Shown piece by piece: positions 17,464 to 26,786 of a stretch of DNA of 64,000 nucleotides. The translations under genes were made by a program, and so were the position numbers. Under the pieces are notes generated by a model. The model did no database searches, was not told the DNA's origin, and saw only the letters and a program-made list of their open reading frames with translations. Within the stretch, counting starts at the first letter, position 1; the number at the start of each line of letters is the position of its first letter. This DNA comes from Mesorhizobium tamadayense (lineage in GTDB: Bacteria > Pseudomonadota > Alphaproteobacteria > Rhizobiales > Rhizobiaceae), in assembly GCF_003863365.1 (NCBI RefSeq), contig NZ_RQXT01000004.1:124001-188000 (forward strand), read 5' to 3'.

Positions 17464-18474
17464 TCACCCCTCTGCCGCGGCGACGACCTTGAGGCGCGCG
17501 CCGTCAGTCAGGTCGGCCGGATAGGGCGAGATCACGCGGACCTTGTCGTCGATGCCGGACAACACCTCGATGCCTTTGACGCCACGGATGCCGGTGCGGA
17601 TTTCACGCCGTCGCGCTCTGTCGCCCTCGACCACGAAGACGCCGTTGCCCTGGGTTGCTGCGGAAGGGACGAGCAGCGCATTCTTCGCCACCCTGGTGAC
17701 GACATTCACGTCGGTCGACATGCCGATCCTGAGCGGCGTGTCGTCCGGCAGGCGGAAGCGGACGCGGTAGGTCTTGGTCACCGGGTCGCCCTTGGGCGTG
17801 ATGCTGTCGACCCTTGCTTCCAGGTCCCGCCCGGGAAAAGCGTCGGATCTCAGCAACGCGCGCTGGCCGACCTCGATGCGCGGGATATCCTCCTCGTTGA
17901 CGTCGGCGACGACGAGCAGCGGCTTCGGCTCGCCGACCCAGGCCAGCACCGTGCCGAGCTCGGCGACCTCGCCCACCTCGCCATCCAGCCTGAGCACCTG
18001 GCCGGCGCTGGGCGCGCGCAGGATATAGGTGTCGAGCCGCGCCTTCTGCGCGGCGACCTGCGCCTCGGTCTGCGCCAGCTCGCTCTCGGCCTGCTCGAGC
18101 TGCTGGCGACTGGCGGCGTTGCGTTCGGCAAGCACCGAAAGGCGCTGGAATTCCTGTTGGGAAAGCGCCTGCCGCGCCTGGAGCTCGCCGAGCGCGGCCC
18201 TCGCCTCGCTATCGTCGAGGCGCGCCAGCACATCGCCCTTGGCGACGCGTGAGCCCTCGCAATTGCACTGCTCGACGATGCGCTCGCGCACGACCGGCGC
18301 CACCTTGGCCCAGGTCTTCGGCTCGATCGTGCCGCTGGCATAGACGATCTCCGCGGCATCGCCGCGCGAAGGCGACACGACCGAAACCGTCACCGGGCGC
18401 CAGGCATACCAGGCGCCGATACCGGCGACGGCGGCAACGATTGCGACAGCGATGGCATAGCGGGTAAGCCGCAT
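17464..18474 (-). CDS. HlyD/MacA-family periplasmic adaptor subunit
   Basis: The 336-residue product has an N-terminal membrane anchor (MRLTRYAIAVAIVAAVAG), a lipoyl half-motif, a coiled-coil hairpin at about 95-160 rich in Gln, Glu and Ala, the second lipoyl half (ILRAPSAGQVLRLDGEVGE) and a beta-barrel domain. Such adaptors link inner-membrane exporters to an outer-membrane channel. I chose the ATG at 18472-18474; a GTG eight codons earlier is possible. A perfect palindrome at 18523-18539 sits about 50 bases upstream, between this operon and the divergent TetR gene, and probably controls both. Confidence 0.88.
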   Translation of the reverse strand: MRLTRYAIAVAIVAAVAGIGAWYAWRPVTVSVVSPSRGDAAEIVYASGTIEPKTWAKVAPVVRERIVEQCNCEGSRVAKGDVLARLDDSEARAALGELQARQALSQQEFQRLSVLAERNAASRQQLEQAESELAQTEAQVAAQKARLDTYILRAPSAGQVLRLDGEVGEVAELGTVLAWVGEPKPLLVVADVNEEDIPRIEVGQRALLRSDAFPGRDLEARVDSITPKGDPVTKTYRVRFRLPDDTPLRIGMSTDVNVVTRVAKNALLVPSAATQGNGVFVVEGDRARRREIRTGIRGVKGIEVLSGIDDKVRVISPYPADLTDGARLKVVAAAEG

Positions 18475-18522
18475 GAGAACTCTCCCGGCCGTGACCATTC
18501 TCCCTGCAGGAGGGATAGCTTC

Positions 18523-18539
18523 AGACCGACCGTCGGTCT
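18523..18539. promoter_or_regulatory. TetR-type operator palindrome
   Basis: A perfect inverted repeat, agaccgac-c-gtcggtct, lies in the divergent region between the efflux operon and the TetR gene. Its size and symmetry match TetR-family operators, and the position allows one regulator to repress both directions. Confidence 0.8.
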
Positions 18540-18631
18540 ATAGTCGAAAATGCATGGCGCCGGCAACAGTTCCGTGCGCCCTGGCCGATTCCCCGGTACG
18601 CTTCTATCTGACCCGTTTTTGAGAGGACTGC

Positions 18632-19321
18632 TTGCCCAGAGTGATAAAATCGCCGGAAATCCGGTCCGCCGAACTGCTCGATTGCGCGCAGCGCCTGTTC
18701 TTCGAGCGCGGCTACGACAACACGACGGTCAACGATATCATCCGCGAGGTGGGCCTGTCGAAGGGCGCGTTCTATCACCATTTCGCCTCGAAGGAGGCGC
18801 TGCTGGAAGCACTCTCGGCCCGGCTTGCCCGTGACAGCATGGCCGAGCTGCAGCCGATGCTGGAAGACCCCTCGCTCGACGCGATCGGCCGGCTCAACGC
18901 GCTTTTCGCCGGATCGAGGCAGTTGAACGTTGAGCTTGCGCCGCAGCTCAGGAGGACGTTCTTCGTGCTGTTCCGGCCGGAGAACCTGGCGCTCTTCCAC
19001 CGCGTCGACCTGGCGGCCAGGGAACTCGTGCTGCCGGCGATCGCCGACCTGTTGCGGAAGGGGACGGAGGAGGGCGCTCTCGATGTGCCCGATCCGGAAG
19101 CCTTCGCCGAGATGCTCCTGCAGCTCAGGCTGATCTTCCGCGACGTGACGCAGCAGGCACTGCGCCAGGCCGAGCTCGGGCAAATCGAGGAAGCGGCGCA
19201 AATGCTCGACGAGCGGCTCAGGCTCTACGGCATCGCCATCGACCGGCTGCTGAAATTGCCGGACGGCACGATCAAGGCGGTGCAGCCAGGGTTTTCCCGC
19301 GCCTTCCTGGAGGCGGGCTGA
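18632..19321 (+). CDS. TetR-family transcriptional regulator of efflux operon
   Basis: The 229-residue product has an N-terminal helix-turn-helix (ELLDCAQRLFFERGYDNTTVNDIIREVGLSKGAFYHHF split over residues ~13-50), the most conserved part of TetR proteins. A variable, mostly helical ligand domain follows. The frame begins with TTG at 18632 after GAGAGGA; a GTG at 18641 is an alternative. It is divergent from the MacAB-like operon and shares the palindrome at 18523, so I infer it represses the exporter and itself until a ligand binds. The ligand is not predictable. Confidence 0.88.
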   Translation: MPRVIKSPEIRSAELLDCAQRLFFERGYDNTTVNDIIREVGLSKGAFYHHFASKEALLEALSARLARDSMAELQPMLEDPSLDAIGRLNALFAGSRQLNVELAPQLRRTFFVLFRPENLALFHRVDLAARELVLPAIADLLRKGTEEGALDVPDPEAFAEMLLQLRLIFRDVTQQALRQAELGQIEEAAQMLDERLRLYGIAIDRLLKLPDGTIKAVQPGFSRAFLEAG

Positions 19322-19399
19322 GGGGACGGCAGCGCGGCCTGGCGGGTTCCTCTCCCTCCAGGCAGCCGCTCTTCCGCCGTTGGGCGACATAGTTCGCCC

Positions 19400-19692
19400 T
19401 CAGCCGTCCGGCAGATCGTCCGGCCAGCGCAGCGCTCCGTGCAGCACACGCAGGATTCGGACGGTATTTTCGTTCAACTGATAGGCCGAAACGTATGGCG
19501 TGCCGACGATGAAAGCTCTCGTGTTCCTGCAAGCCGGCCGGTCCGGCCGCTCTCGGGGAAGTTCCGAAGACGGCCTACCGCGGCGACAATCCGCCCGTCG
19601 ACGGCGATTGCAGCCGCGAGGTTGTCAGCCTCGATATGCGTGAATATCCCATCGCGATCCGAAAGCGCGAAGACCGACCAGACGATCTTCAA
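19400..19692 (-). pseudogene. ParE/RelE-type toxin gene with one frameshift
   Basis: The frame starts at TTG (19690-19692), overlapping the antitoxin stop. It encodes a ParE-like N-terminus: KIVWSVFALSDRDGIFTHIE, then RNFPESGRTGRLAGTREL. At about 19510-19517 it loses frame and soon stops. Shifting frame by one base there restores the expected rest: IVGTPYVSAYQL, VRILRVLHGALRWPDDL and a stop at 19400. The whole then has the normal ~97 residues. One base seems to have been lost after GAGCTT. As read, the toxin lacks its C-terminal strands and should be inactive, unless the shift is a sequencing error. Confidence 0.75.
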
Positions 19693-19997
19693 GGTTTAGG
19701 TTCACCGGCCTTGCGACGCGCTGCCGCGCGTCTCTCGGCGAAATGCGCCTCCACCTGATCGTCGGGAATGTCGGGTCGGGTGTCGTCGAGCGCCTCGCGC
19801 ACCTTGGCGCGAAACCACGCGTCGTAGGCCTCACTGTTTGCGACCAGATCGATGGGCAGCGCACCCTCGTTGGCGGTTCGGGTGAGGAGTATCCGCACCG
19901 CATCCGAAACCGTCAGCCCCATGCTTTCGAGCACCGCGGAAGCCCGGTCCCGGATGTCTGAGTCGATACGCGTCTGGACGAGTGCGTTCGCTGGCAT
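19689..19997 (-). CDS. RelB/DinJ-family antitoxin (partner of broken ParE)
   Basis: The 102-residue product has a ribbon-helix-helix N-terminus (VQTRIDSDIRDRASAVLESMGLTVSDAV split about residues 7-35) and a C-terminus rich in Arg, Ala and Asp that would wrap the toxin. The ATG at 19995-19997 follows a strong AGGAGG-type site; upstream open codons are ignored. Its stop overlaps the toxin's TTG start. The antitoxin seems intact while the toxin is frameshifted, the usual order of decay. A tandem 14-base repeat lies about 50-75 bases upstream and may be its operator. Confidence 0.8.
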   Translation of the reverse strand: MPANALVQTRIDSDIRDRASAVLESMGLTVSDAVRILLTRTANEGALPIDLVANSEAYDAWFRAKVREALDDTRPDIPDDQVEAHFAERRAAARRKAGEPKP

Positions 19998-20046
19998 GGT
20001 AGCCTCCTTTGCGCCGAACGTAATGCATTTGAATGGCGAATGCCAG

Positions 20047-20074
20047 CCCGTTATACAAGGCCCGTTATACAAGG
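20047..20074 (-). repeat. Perfect tandem 14-bp repeat upstream of antitoxin
   Basis: The sequence cccgttatacaagg occurs twice with no gap (20047-20060 and 20061-20074). On the minus strand each copy contains TTGTATAAC, so either could supply a -10 element or a binding half-site for the antitoxin encoded downstream. A recent slippage duplication is an alternative. Confidence 0.55.
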
Positions 20075-20090
20075 GAGCAGGGAGGGCGCT

Positions 20091-20924
20091 CTACACCGCG
20101 TTCGTCAACCTTACGAACTCTTCCACGCTGAGCGTCTCGGCCCGTCTTGTCGGATCGATGCCCGCGCGGGTCAGCAGCGCTTCTCCGCCCAGGCTTTTCA
20201 CGCTTTGCCGCAACATCTTGCGGCGCTGGCCGAAGGCGGCTTCGGTGACGCGGCCTAGCCTCTTGCCGTCGGTGGGCAGGGGGGATGCGCGCGGCACCAG
20301 ATGCACCACCGAGGAAGTGACCTTGGGCGGCGGGGTAAAAGCCTGCGCCGGCACGTCGAAGGCGATTTTTGCCTCGGTGCGCCAGCCGGCAAGCACGCCG
20401 AGGCGGCCATAGGCGTCGCTGCCCGGGCTGGCGGTGATGCGCTCGGCTACCTCGCGCTGGAACATCAGCGTCATCGATTGATAGAAGGGCGGCCACTCGG
20501 CCACCGTCAGCCAGCGGATCAGAAGTTCGGTGCCGATATTGTAGGGCAGGTTGGCGGCGATCTTCACCGGTCCGCCGCCCGCCGTGCAGGCAAGCGCGGC
20601 GAAATCCGTCTTCAGCGCATCGCCGGGGATGACCTCGAGCCGGCCGGGATAGTGACTGGACACCTCCGCCAGCGCCTCCAGGCAGCGCTCGTCGCGCTCG
20701 ATGGCGATCACACGCTTGGCGCCGTTGAAGAGCAGCGCCCGGGTCAGCCCGCCGGGGCCGGGGCCGACCTCGATCACGGTCGCTTCGCTAAGGTCGCCGG
20801 CGGCGCGCGCGATCTTGCTCGTTAGGTTGAGGTCGAGCAGGAAGTTCTGGCTGAGCGCCTTCTTCGCCTGCAGGCCGTGGCGCTCGATCACCTCGCGCAG
20901 CGGCGGCAATCCGTCGATGGTCAC
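20091..20924 (-). CDS. rsmA: 16S rRNA dimethyladenosine transferase (KsgA)
   Basis: The 277-residue product matches RsmA/KsgA: LSQNFLLD near the start, SAM-binding [23 protein letters not shown], the catalytic [11 protein letters not shown] and C-terminal [12 protein letters not shown]. It dimethylates two adenines near the 3' end of 16S rRNA late in 30S assembly. I chose a GTG start at 20922-20924, preceded by GAGGGG and giving the common rhizobial N-terminus [13 protein letters not shown]; the frame is open five codons further to a TTG. pdxA lies just upstream, as in many proteobacteria. Confidence 0.95.
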   Translation of the reverse strand: MTIDGLPPLREVIERHGLQAKKALSQNFLLDLNLTSKIARAAGDLSEATVIEVGPGPGGLTRALLFNGAKRVIAIERDERCLEALAEVSSHYPGRLEVIPGDALKTDFAALACTAGGGPVKIAANLPYNIGTELLIRWLTVAEWPPFYQSMTLMFQREVAERITASPGSDAYGRLGVLAGWRTEAKIAFDVPAQAFTPPPKVTSSVVHLVPRASPLPTDGKRLGRVTEAAFGQRRKMLRQSVKSLGGEALLTRAGIDPTRRAETLSVEEFVRLTNAV

Positions 20925-20946
20925 GCGCCCCTCGTTCAATCGAGCC

Positions 20947-21981
20947 TCATGCGGCCGCGGCCTGTCGGCCGCTGTCGGCCAGCCTTCGCGCGAGCCGCAG
21001 CGCCGCGATCAGGCTGTCGGCGCGCGCAATCCCCTTGCCGGCGATGTCGAAGGCCGTGCCGTGGTCCGGCGAGGTGCGGATGAAGGGCAGGCCGAGCGTC
21101 ACGTTGACGGCCTCGTCGAAGGCCAGCGTCTTGGCCGGGATCAGCGCCTGGTCGTGATACATGCAGAGCGCGGCGTCATAGCCGGCGCGTGCCCGCGGGT
21201 GGAACATGGTGTCGGCCGGCAACGGCCCGACCGCATCAATGCCTTCGGCTTGAAGCGCCTCGACGGCAGGCAGGACGATGGAAAGGTCCTCCGAGCCCAT
21301 CGCGCCGCCTTCGCCGGCATGCGGATTGAGACCGGCAATGGCGAGCCTGGGCCGCGCGATGCCGAAGCGGCTCTCGAGGCCGGCGGCGGTGATGCGGGCC
21401 GTAGTGACGATCAACTCGCTCGTCAGAACCTTCGGCACCTCGGCTAGCGCGATGTGGATGGTGACCGGAACGGTGCGCAGCTCGGGTCCGGCAAGCAACA
21501 TCACCGGCGTCACCTCGGTGCCGGTATGGCGCGAGGCCAGATGCGCCAGGTATTCGGTGTGGCCGGGAAAGCGGAAGCCGGCGTCGTAGAGCGGCTTCTT
21601 GGCGATTGGGCAGGTGACCACCGCGGCGGCGTTGCCGGCCAGGCAGTCGGCGACGGCACGGTCGATCGCTTCGATGGTGCCTGCGGCATTGGCCGGATTA
21701 GGCTTTCCGGGACTGTCCAGATGGCGGGCGTAGAGCGGAACGACTGGCAGCGCGCGGGGAAAGTGATGCGCCGCTTGCCCCGGCAAGGTCTCCATGATCG
21801 CCACGGTAGCGCCGATTTCGCGTGCGCGCGCCTCGATCAGGGCCGGATCGGCGAGCAGGTAGAAAGGCGGCACGCCGGCGCTGTCGCCCGCCTGCCAGGC
21901 GGCGATGGCGATCTCGGGTCCGATGCCGGACGGATCGCCGACGCTGAGCGCCAGCGGCGCATCGCTCCTGCGCGCGCTCAT
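20947..21981 (-). CDS. pdxA: 4-hydroxythreonine-4-phosphate dehydrogenase
   Basis: The 344-residue product has the PdxA landmarks [12 protein letters not shown] at the N-terminus, a [18 protein letters not shown] stretch with a metal-binding His, LNPHAGEGG, and [11 protein letters not shown]. It oxidises 4-phosphohydroxy-L-threonine on the route to pyridoxal phosphate. It sits between surA and rsmA, the classic lptD-surA-pdxA-rsmA order. Confidence 0.95.
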   Translation of the reverse strand: MSARRSDAPLALSVGDPSGIGPEIAIAAWQAGDSAGVPPFYLLADPALIEARAREIGATVAIMETLPGQAAHHFPRALPVVPLYARHLDSPGKPNPANAAGTIEAIDRAVADCLAGNAAAVVTCPIAKKPLYDAGFRFPGHTEYLAHLASRHTGTEVTPVMLLAGPELRTVPVTIHIALAEVPKVLTSELIVTTARITAAGLESRFGIARPRLAIAGLNPHAGEGGAMGSEDLSIVLPAVEALQAEGIDAVGPLPADTMFHPRARAGYDAALCMYHDQALIPAKTLAFDEAVNVTLGLPFIRTSPDHGTAFDIAGKGIARADSLIAALRLARRLADSGRQAAAA

Positions 21982-22070
21982 GGTGTCCTGCGCGATGTCT
22001 GATTTGCTCCGGGGCAGGGCGCCGGAATCGAGCCTTGTTCTGTCACGCGCCCAAACTCCGTCGCCCTAAA

Positions 22071-22114
22071 GCAATTCCAGGAAAAGTGTATAATGGTTTT
22101 CGGTCCGGAATTGC
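22071..22114. repeat. Short rhizobial-type interspersed palindrome
   Basis: gcaattcc (22071-22078) pairs perfectly with ggaattgc (22107-22114), with an aaaagtgt...ggtttt core between. The wording closely resembles a small intergenic repeat I know to be widespread in rhizobial genomes. It lies between pdxA and surA and could fold in their transcript. Confidence 0.6.
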
Positions 22115-22166
22115 GTAAAAACAAACACTTAGAGCGGTTCAGCGTTTCTGGGAAAGCTGAGCCGCC

Positions 22167-23093
22167 CTAGCGTTCGACGATGGTGGCCTTCTTGCGCAGT
22201 TCGTCGACATATTTCTTGCTGAGCTCGTCGGCGTCCTTGTCGTTGCTGCCGCCTTCGGCCTGGAACACCATCTGAGCGGCCTTGTCGTCGGAAACCTCGC
22301 GCGAGGAGCAGATGCCGATGAACTCGACGCCGCGTTCGGTCTCGCGCGTCGGCGTCGCACCGCCGACCTTGGTCGCCTTGATCTGCTCGGCCCAGTCGGA
22401 CGGCAATTGCGGCGCCAGCACGCGGCCGAGATCGCGCACTGTGACGTCGAGCAGCCCCTTGGCGAATTCGCGCGTGGTGCTGCAGCCGTTGAAGCGGGCG
22501 CGCATGGCATCGGCCTCGCGCTTGCGCTTGCCGAGCGTGGCGGCGCGCTCGGAAGCGGGCACCACGAAGATGACCTGCTGCAGCATATATTCCATGGCGG
22601 TCGGCTTGGAGCCGCCCTTGTCGAGCATGCGGCGGACCGCGTCCTGCTCGGTGACCGAGCCGCCCTCGCCGGAGCGATAGCGCGCGCTAAGCGCCTGGTT
22701 CCAGGCCATCTGCGCACGGATGAACTCCTTGAAATGGTCCTTGGTGACGCCCGATTGCGACATGACCGCGTCGAGCTTGGCCAGCGGCATCTTGTTGTTG
22801 GAGGCAAAACGTTGATAGGCGGCATCGACCTGCTGGTCGGAGATGCGGATGCCGAGCCGCCTGGCTTCCGCAAGGCGCAGGGTCTGGTCGATCATTTCCT
22901 GCGCTGCATCGCCTTTCTTGCGCTGCAGCTTGAAGAATGCGGCGCGGTGCGCGATGTCGCCCGTGGTGATCGGTATGTTGTTGACGACATATTTGATCTG
23001 GCTGGCGAATGCCGGCGGGGTCATTGCCGCGATCGAAACCGAGGTCGCCGCCACCAGCAGCGCGAATCCTGCCGAAAACAGGTATTTCCTCAT
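22167..23093 (-). CDS. surA: SurA-type periplasmic chaperone/peptidyl-prolyl isomerase
   Basis: The 308-residue product has a cleavable signal peptide (about 1-30, ending AFAS), then the SurA N-terminal domain (VVNNIPITTGDIAHRAAFF, about 35-160) and a parvulin-like region with weaker conservation. SurA escorts outer-membrane proteins, LptD among them, across the periplasm. It is shorter than E. coli SurA (428), having room for only one PPIase-like domain, as is usual in alphaproteobacteria. It is the next gene after lptD, separated by 194 bases. Confidence 0.85.
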   Translation of the reverse strand: MRKYLFSAGFALLVAATSVSIAAMTPPAFASQIKYVVNNIPITTGDIAHRAAFFKLQRKKGDAAQEMIDQTLRLAEARRLGIRISDQQVDAAYQRFASNNKMPLAKLDAVMSQSGVTKDHFKEFIRAQMAWNQALSARYRSGEGGSVTEQDAVRRMLDKGGSKPTAMEYMLQQVIFVVPASERAATLGKRKREADAMRARFNGCSTTREFAKGLLDVTVRDLGRVLAPQLPSDWAEQIKATKVGGATPTRETERGVEFIGICSSREVSDDKAAQMVFQAEGGSNDKDADELSKKYVDELRKKATIVER

Positions 23094-23287
23094 CTCATCC
23101 TTCCCAATTCTTGCCCGCCACGACGGCGCCGCACGTCCTCCGAGCGCATGCGCTATGTGGTCGACCCCATGCCCGTCCTATGCGGCGAAACAATGTCGCC
23201 GGCGCATGTCCCCGAGACTCGGCCCCATTTTCGAACGATCACGCGCCAAATCAAGGCCCGGTATCGTCCGCGCGCGAAGCGATGCGC

Positions 23288-25702
23288 TTACTGGATCGTG
23301 TCGACGGCGCTGGTCGACGAGCCGAAATCGCCGAGCGTGCGGAACGACAGGTTGAAGCCGATATTCTGCGACACCTCCTTGGTGACCGTATCGCGTGTCT
23401 GCGAGAACGTCATCACATAGGTGAAGCAGGAATCGTTGTAGGCAAACCCGACGCCGTCCTTGACTAGGACGCTTGTCTCTAGATCGTAGGTGCCGGTGCC
23501 GAACACCCGCCAGCTCTCGGCCAGATGTGTCGACGCGCCGAGCGTGACCTCGTGGCGGTCCGTGGTGAAGCCGTAGAGCGGCTGCGCCTGGATGAAGGCA
23601 TATTTGGCGCTCAGCGAAACCGGCAGGCCGGAATAGGCGGCCTTGATCTCCGCACGCCTGACCTCGAAGCTCTGCTCGTCGAAGCGGCCGCTGAGCGAGC
23701 CGGAAAAACCGCTCGGACTGTTGAAGCCGATGAGGCCGACATAGTCGGATTTCGCGGTCTGCAGCCCGGAATAGGCGCCGACATTGACGAGGTCCGGCGC
23801 GTCGAAGGAGTTCTCGCCGCCCAGCTGATAGGACTGGCCGAAGATGGCGTTGGTGCCCCAGCCGTTTTCATAAGCGCCCGAATAGCGGAAGCCGACATTG
23901 GCGCGCGTGCCGCCTTCGATGCGATCGTAGCCTGAGAACTTGTCGCGCTCGAACAGCGTGGTTGCGTCGAAGACAAAGCTCTGCGCGTCCTCGTTCGGAA
24001 CGGCCAGCCCACCGACATATTGCTCGTTCGGGCGCACAAAAATCTGTGCCGTCGGCTCCAGGACGTGGCTGGAGTTCGGCGTCGAGAACAGCAGCGGCCA
24101 GCGCGCCTCTAGGCCCAGCGTTGCCATATAGCGTGCGAGCGAGGAGCGCATGTCCACATCCTCGCCGAGATTCGCCGCCATCTGGTTGACCGCGGCCAGC
24201 GAGCCGGCAGTCTCCGAGCTGTACCCGGCGTCGCCGCGGAACGCGAGCAGCGGCGTCAACTGTAGGCCGCCATCGGTGGTGAAGGTGCGCTTCCATTCGG
24301 CTTCTGCCGTCAGCCGGCTGGACTGCCCCTCGAGGCCGCGCACGTTGTTGATGGAAGTCGGATCGCCGCTGTCGGCCAGCACCGAGTCCAGCCGGTCGCG
24401 GCTGATGACGCGCGCATTGACATTGAGCGACAGCTGGCCGCCGGCCACCGGCATGTCGGGGATATAGGCGTAGTCGAAAGACGGCAGCACCCAGGGCTGC
24501 TTGGCGGAGCGCGCCGTCGGGTCGCTGGACAGCGTGTCTTCCTGCACTTCGAAGCGCATTGCCCTGACGTCGAAATAATTACGATCGCTCAGGCCCGTCA
24601 GATAGATCGACGACTGGTGGACGAGTTCGTTGTAGCCTTCGATGTTGTAAGTGCGCGAGAAATTCTTGTCGGTCTGCAGCAGCACGTCCCAGCCGAAGTT
24701 CCAGCGCTCGTTGATGGCGAACTGGCCCTTGGTGCCCATCATGCCGCGGAATTTGTTGGGATCGTCGGGCTCGCCCGAATCGACGGTGTAGCGATTTCCC
24801 GTGCCGATGAAGGCGTCGGGATCCTGCTGGTTGATGCCGGCGATCTTCAGGCTGTACTCGCCATTGTTGAAGCGCTGGCGCCATTCGGCTTCGCCGAGAA
24901 AACCCTGCTTCGTGTAGCCGGTTCCTGTGACGGTCAGGTCATAGGTCGGCGAGAGCGCGAAGTAATAGGGAACTTTGACGCCGACGCCGAGATGGTTGTT
25001 GTAGACGATGCCGGGGATCAGGAATCCGCTCTTGCGCTTGACCGTCGGGTCGGCGATCTCGAAGGCCGGCAGGTAGGCAAGCGGGAAGCCGAAGAACTCG
25101 AAATTCGCGTTCTCGAAGCGAACCGTCTTCTTCTCGCCGTTCCAGATGATCTTTCTCGCCTTGACGCGCCATGTCGGCGCCGAATCGGGCTTGTCCTCGC
25201 AAGGCTCGCAGGCGGTGTAGATGCCGTTGTGGAACGTCGTCAGCACGCCGCCCATGCGCTCGGCGCTTTCGGCGGCGAAATAGGCCTTTTCGATCGTCTC
25301 GACGCGCAGCGCGTTGACGAAGCCGTCGGCAAAATCGTCGGTGATGTCGATATGGTCGGAATTGATCTTGGTGCCGTCGCTGTTGATCAGCTCGACGGCG
25401 CCGCTGGCGACGAGGCGCTTGGTGTCGCGGTTGTACACCACGCGCTGGGCGACGAGCTTGTTGCCGCCATAGTCGATCTGCACGCCGCCGACGGCGGTCA
25501 CGGTGTGCTTGTCGTTGTCATAGATGAGCGTGTCGGCGGCCAGCAGCATCTGCGTGCCGGAGGGAACAGGCTTCGCCGTGATAGTCTGCGCCAGCGCCGG
25601 TACCGCCGGTACCGCGCAGACGAACAGACATGCCAAGGCTGTCGCCCCATAAAGGCGTGCCAAACCGGCTTGCCTATGGCTGCGCAAACCAGCCTCCCTC
25701 AC
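23288..25702 (-). CDS. lptD: LPS-assembly outer-membrane protein LptD
   Basis: The 804-residue product has a signal peptide (hydrophobic LARLYGATALACLFV, Ala-rich cleavage region), then an OstA-like domain (about 45-180, LLAADTLIYDNDKHTVTAVGGVQIDYGG...) that receives LPS from the periplasmic bridge. The rest (about 230-804) is a beta-barrel rich in alternating aromatic residues. LptD inserts LPS into the outer leaflet. The longer upstream frame overlaps lptG; I chose the GTG at 25700-25702, whose last base overlaps the lptG stop, giving tight coupling. A CEPCED cysteine pair lies between the two domains. Confidence 0.92.
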   Translation of the reverse strand: MREAGLRSHRQAGLARLYGATALACLFVCAVPAVPALAQTITAKPVPSGTQMLLAADTLIYDNDKHTVTAVGGVQIDYGGNKLVAQRVVYNRDTKRLVASGAVELINSDGTKINSDHIDITDDFADGFVNALRVETIEKAYFAAESAERMGGVLTTFHNGIYTACEPCEDKPDSAPTWRVKARKIIWNGEKKTVRFENANFEFFGFPLAYLPAFEIADPTVKRKSGFLIPGIVYNNHLGVGVKVPYYFALSPTYDLTVTGTGYTKQGFLGEAEWRQRFNNGEYSLKIAGINQQDPDAFIGTGNRYTVDSGEPDDPNKFRGMMGTKGQFAINERWNFGWDVLLQTDKNFSRTYNIEGYNELVHQSSIYLTGLSDRNYFDVRAMRFEVQEDTLSSDPTARSAKQPWVLPSFDYAYIPDMPVAGGQLSLNVNARVISRDRLDSVLADSGDPTSINNVRGLEGQSSRLTAEAEWKRTFTTDGGLQLTPLLAFRGDAGYSSETAGSLAAVNQMAANLGEDVDMRSSLARYMATLGLEARWPLLFSTPNSSHVLEPTAQIFVRPNEQYVGGLAVPNEDAQSFVFDATTLFERDKFSGYDRIEGGTRANVGFRYSGAYENGWGTNAIFGQSYQLGGENSFDAPDLVNVGAYSGLQTAKSDYVGLIGFNSPSGFSGSLSGRFDEQSFEVRRAEIKAAYSGLPVSLSAKYAFIQAQPLYGFTTDRHEVTLGASTHLAESWRVFGTGTYDLETSVLVKDGVGFAYNDSCFTYVMTFSQTRDTVTKEVSQNIGFNLSFRTLGDFGSSTSAVDTIQ

Positions 25703-26784
25703 TAGCCGTCTTCCTTGTATAGCAGAAAAGTCACCCCGAAGAACATAGCCACGACAACCGGAACCCATGCAGCCACCATTGTAGGCACGAATCCAGCGAC
25801 CCCGAATGCCTTGACCAGTACCGAAACGACATAAAGCAGAAAGCCGGCCAGGACGCCACCCAGAATCATCGTCGCCGACTGCCCCATACGGGCAAATCGC
25901 ATTGAAACTGTTGCCGCAATCAGCGTCATGGCAACGAGGAGGAACGGCAGCGCCACCAGCGAATCAAACTGCATGGCGAAGGCATTTGCCTTCAGCCCGA
26001 AGGAACGGGCAACCTCGATCTTGGCCGGCAACTCGTAGAACGGGATGGTTTCCGGGCGCGCCAGGCGCTCCTGCACGAATTCCGGCTTGAGGTTGGTGGG
26101 CACGCGGTCGGAAGCCTCGGGACGGATATTGCCGTCCTTGAACACCTTGACGTCCTGCAATTCCCAGTAGCCGTCGCGCAGGAAGGCGTGCGCGGCATCC
26201 TTGCGCTCGACGATGTTGCCCTGCTGGTCGAGGACAAAGAACACCGCGTCCGCCATCTCCAGGCCCTGGTTGAGGATGGCGCGGGCGCCGATGATGGTGT
26301 CGCCGGAGCTGGTCTTTTGCCTCAGCCACGGCGTCGCATCGGAAGCGACGGCGTTCGATTTGCCGGCCCTGAGCTGGTTCTCCATCTGCTCGGACCAGGA
26401 AAAGCCGTGCGCGGCGATCGGGTTGAGCACGCCGACCGACAGCATGCCGAACATCAGCGCGCCGACGCAGCACGGGAACAGGAACTGCCAGGCCGAAACG
26501 CCGGCCGAGCGCGCGATGACCAGCTCGTAACGGCGGTTGAGCGACACCAGCGTCGCCATCGCCGAGAACAGCCCGACGAAGGGCACCGTCTGCAGCATGA
26601 TCATCGGCATCCTCAGCGCCGAAATGGCGAAGGCGGTGCCGTAGGTGAAGCCCGGCAGCCCGGTCGTGCGGCCCGAAAGCTCGGTGAAATCGATCAGGAA
26701 GACAAGCGCCAGCAGGCCGAGAAAGAACCAGACGGTGATCGTCACATAGCGAAAGAAGAAATAGCGGCCCAGCGTCCAGCCCAT
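25702..26784 (-). CDS. lptG: LPS export ABC transporter permease LptG
   Basis: The 360-residue product has six membrane helices, three on each side of a periplasmic beta-jellyroll domain, as in LptG (YjgQ family). It starts MGWTLGRYFFFRYV and ends with FGVTFLLYKEDG. With LptF and the ATPase LptB it extracts LPS from the inner membrane. The ATG at 26782-26784 lies three bases after the lptF stop; a longer frame reaching 26826 overlaps lptF and is not preferred. Confidence 0.92.
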   Translation of the reverse strand: MGWTLGRYFFFRYVTITVWFFLGLLALVFLIDFTELSGRTTGLPGFTYGTAFAISALRMPMIMLQTVPFVGLFSAMATLVSLNRRYELVIARSAGVSAWQFLFPCCVGALMFGMLSVGVLNPIAAHGFSWSEQMENQLRAGKSNAVASDATPWLRQKTSSGDTIIGARAILNQGLEMADAVFFVLDQQGNIVERKDAAHAFLRDGYWELQDVKVFKDGNIRPEASDRVPTNLKPEFVQERLARPETIPFYELPAKIEVARSFGLKANAFAMQFDSLVALPFLLVAMTLIAATVSMRFARMGQSATMILGGVLAGFLLYVVSVLVKAFGVAGFVPTMVAAWVPVVVAMFFGVTFLLYKEDG

Positions 26785-26786
26785 CG

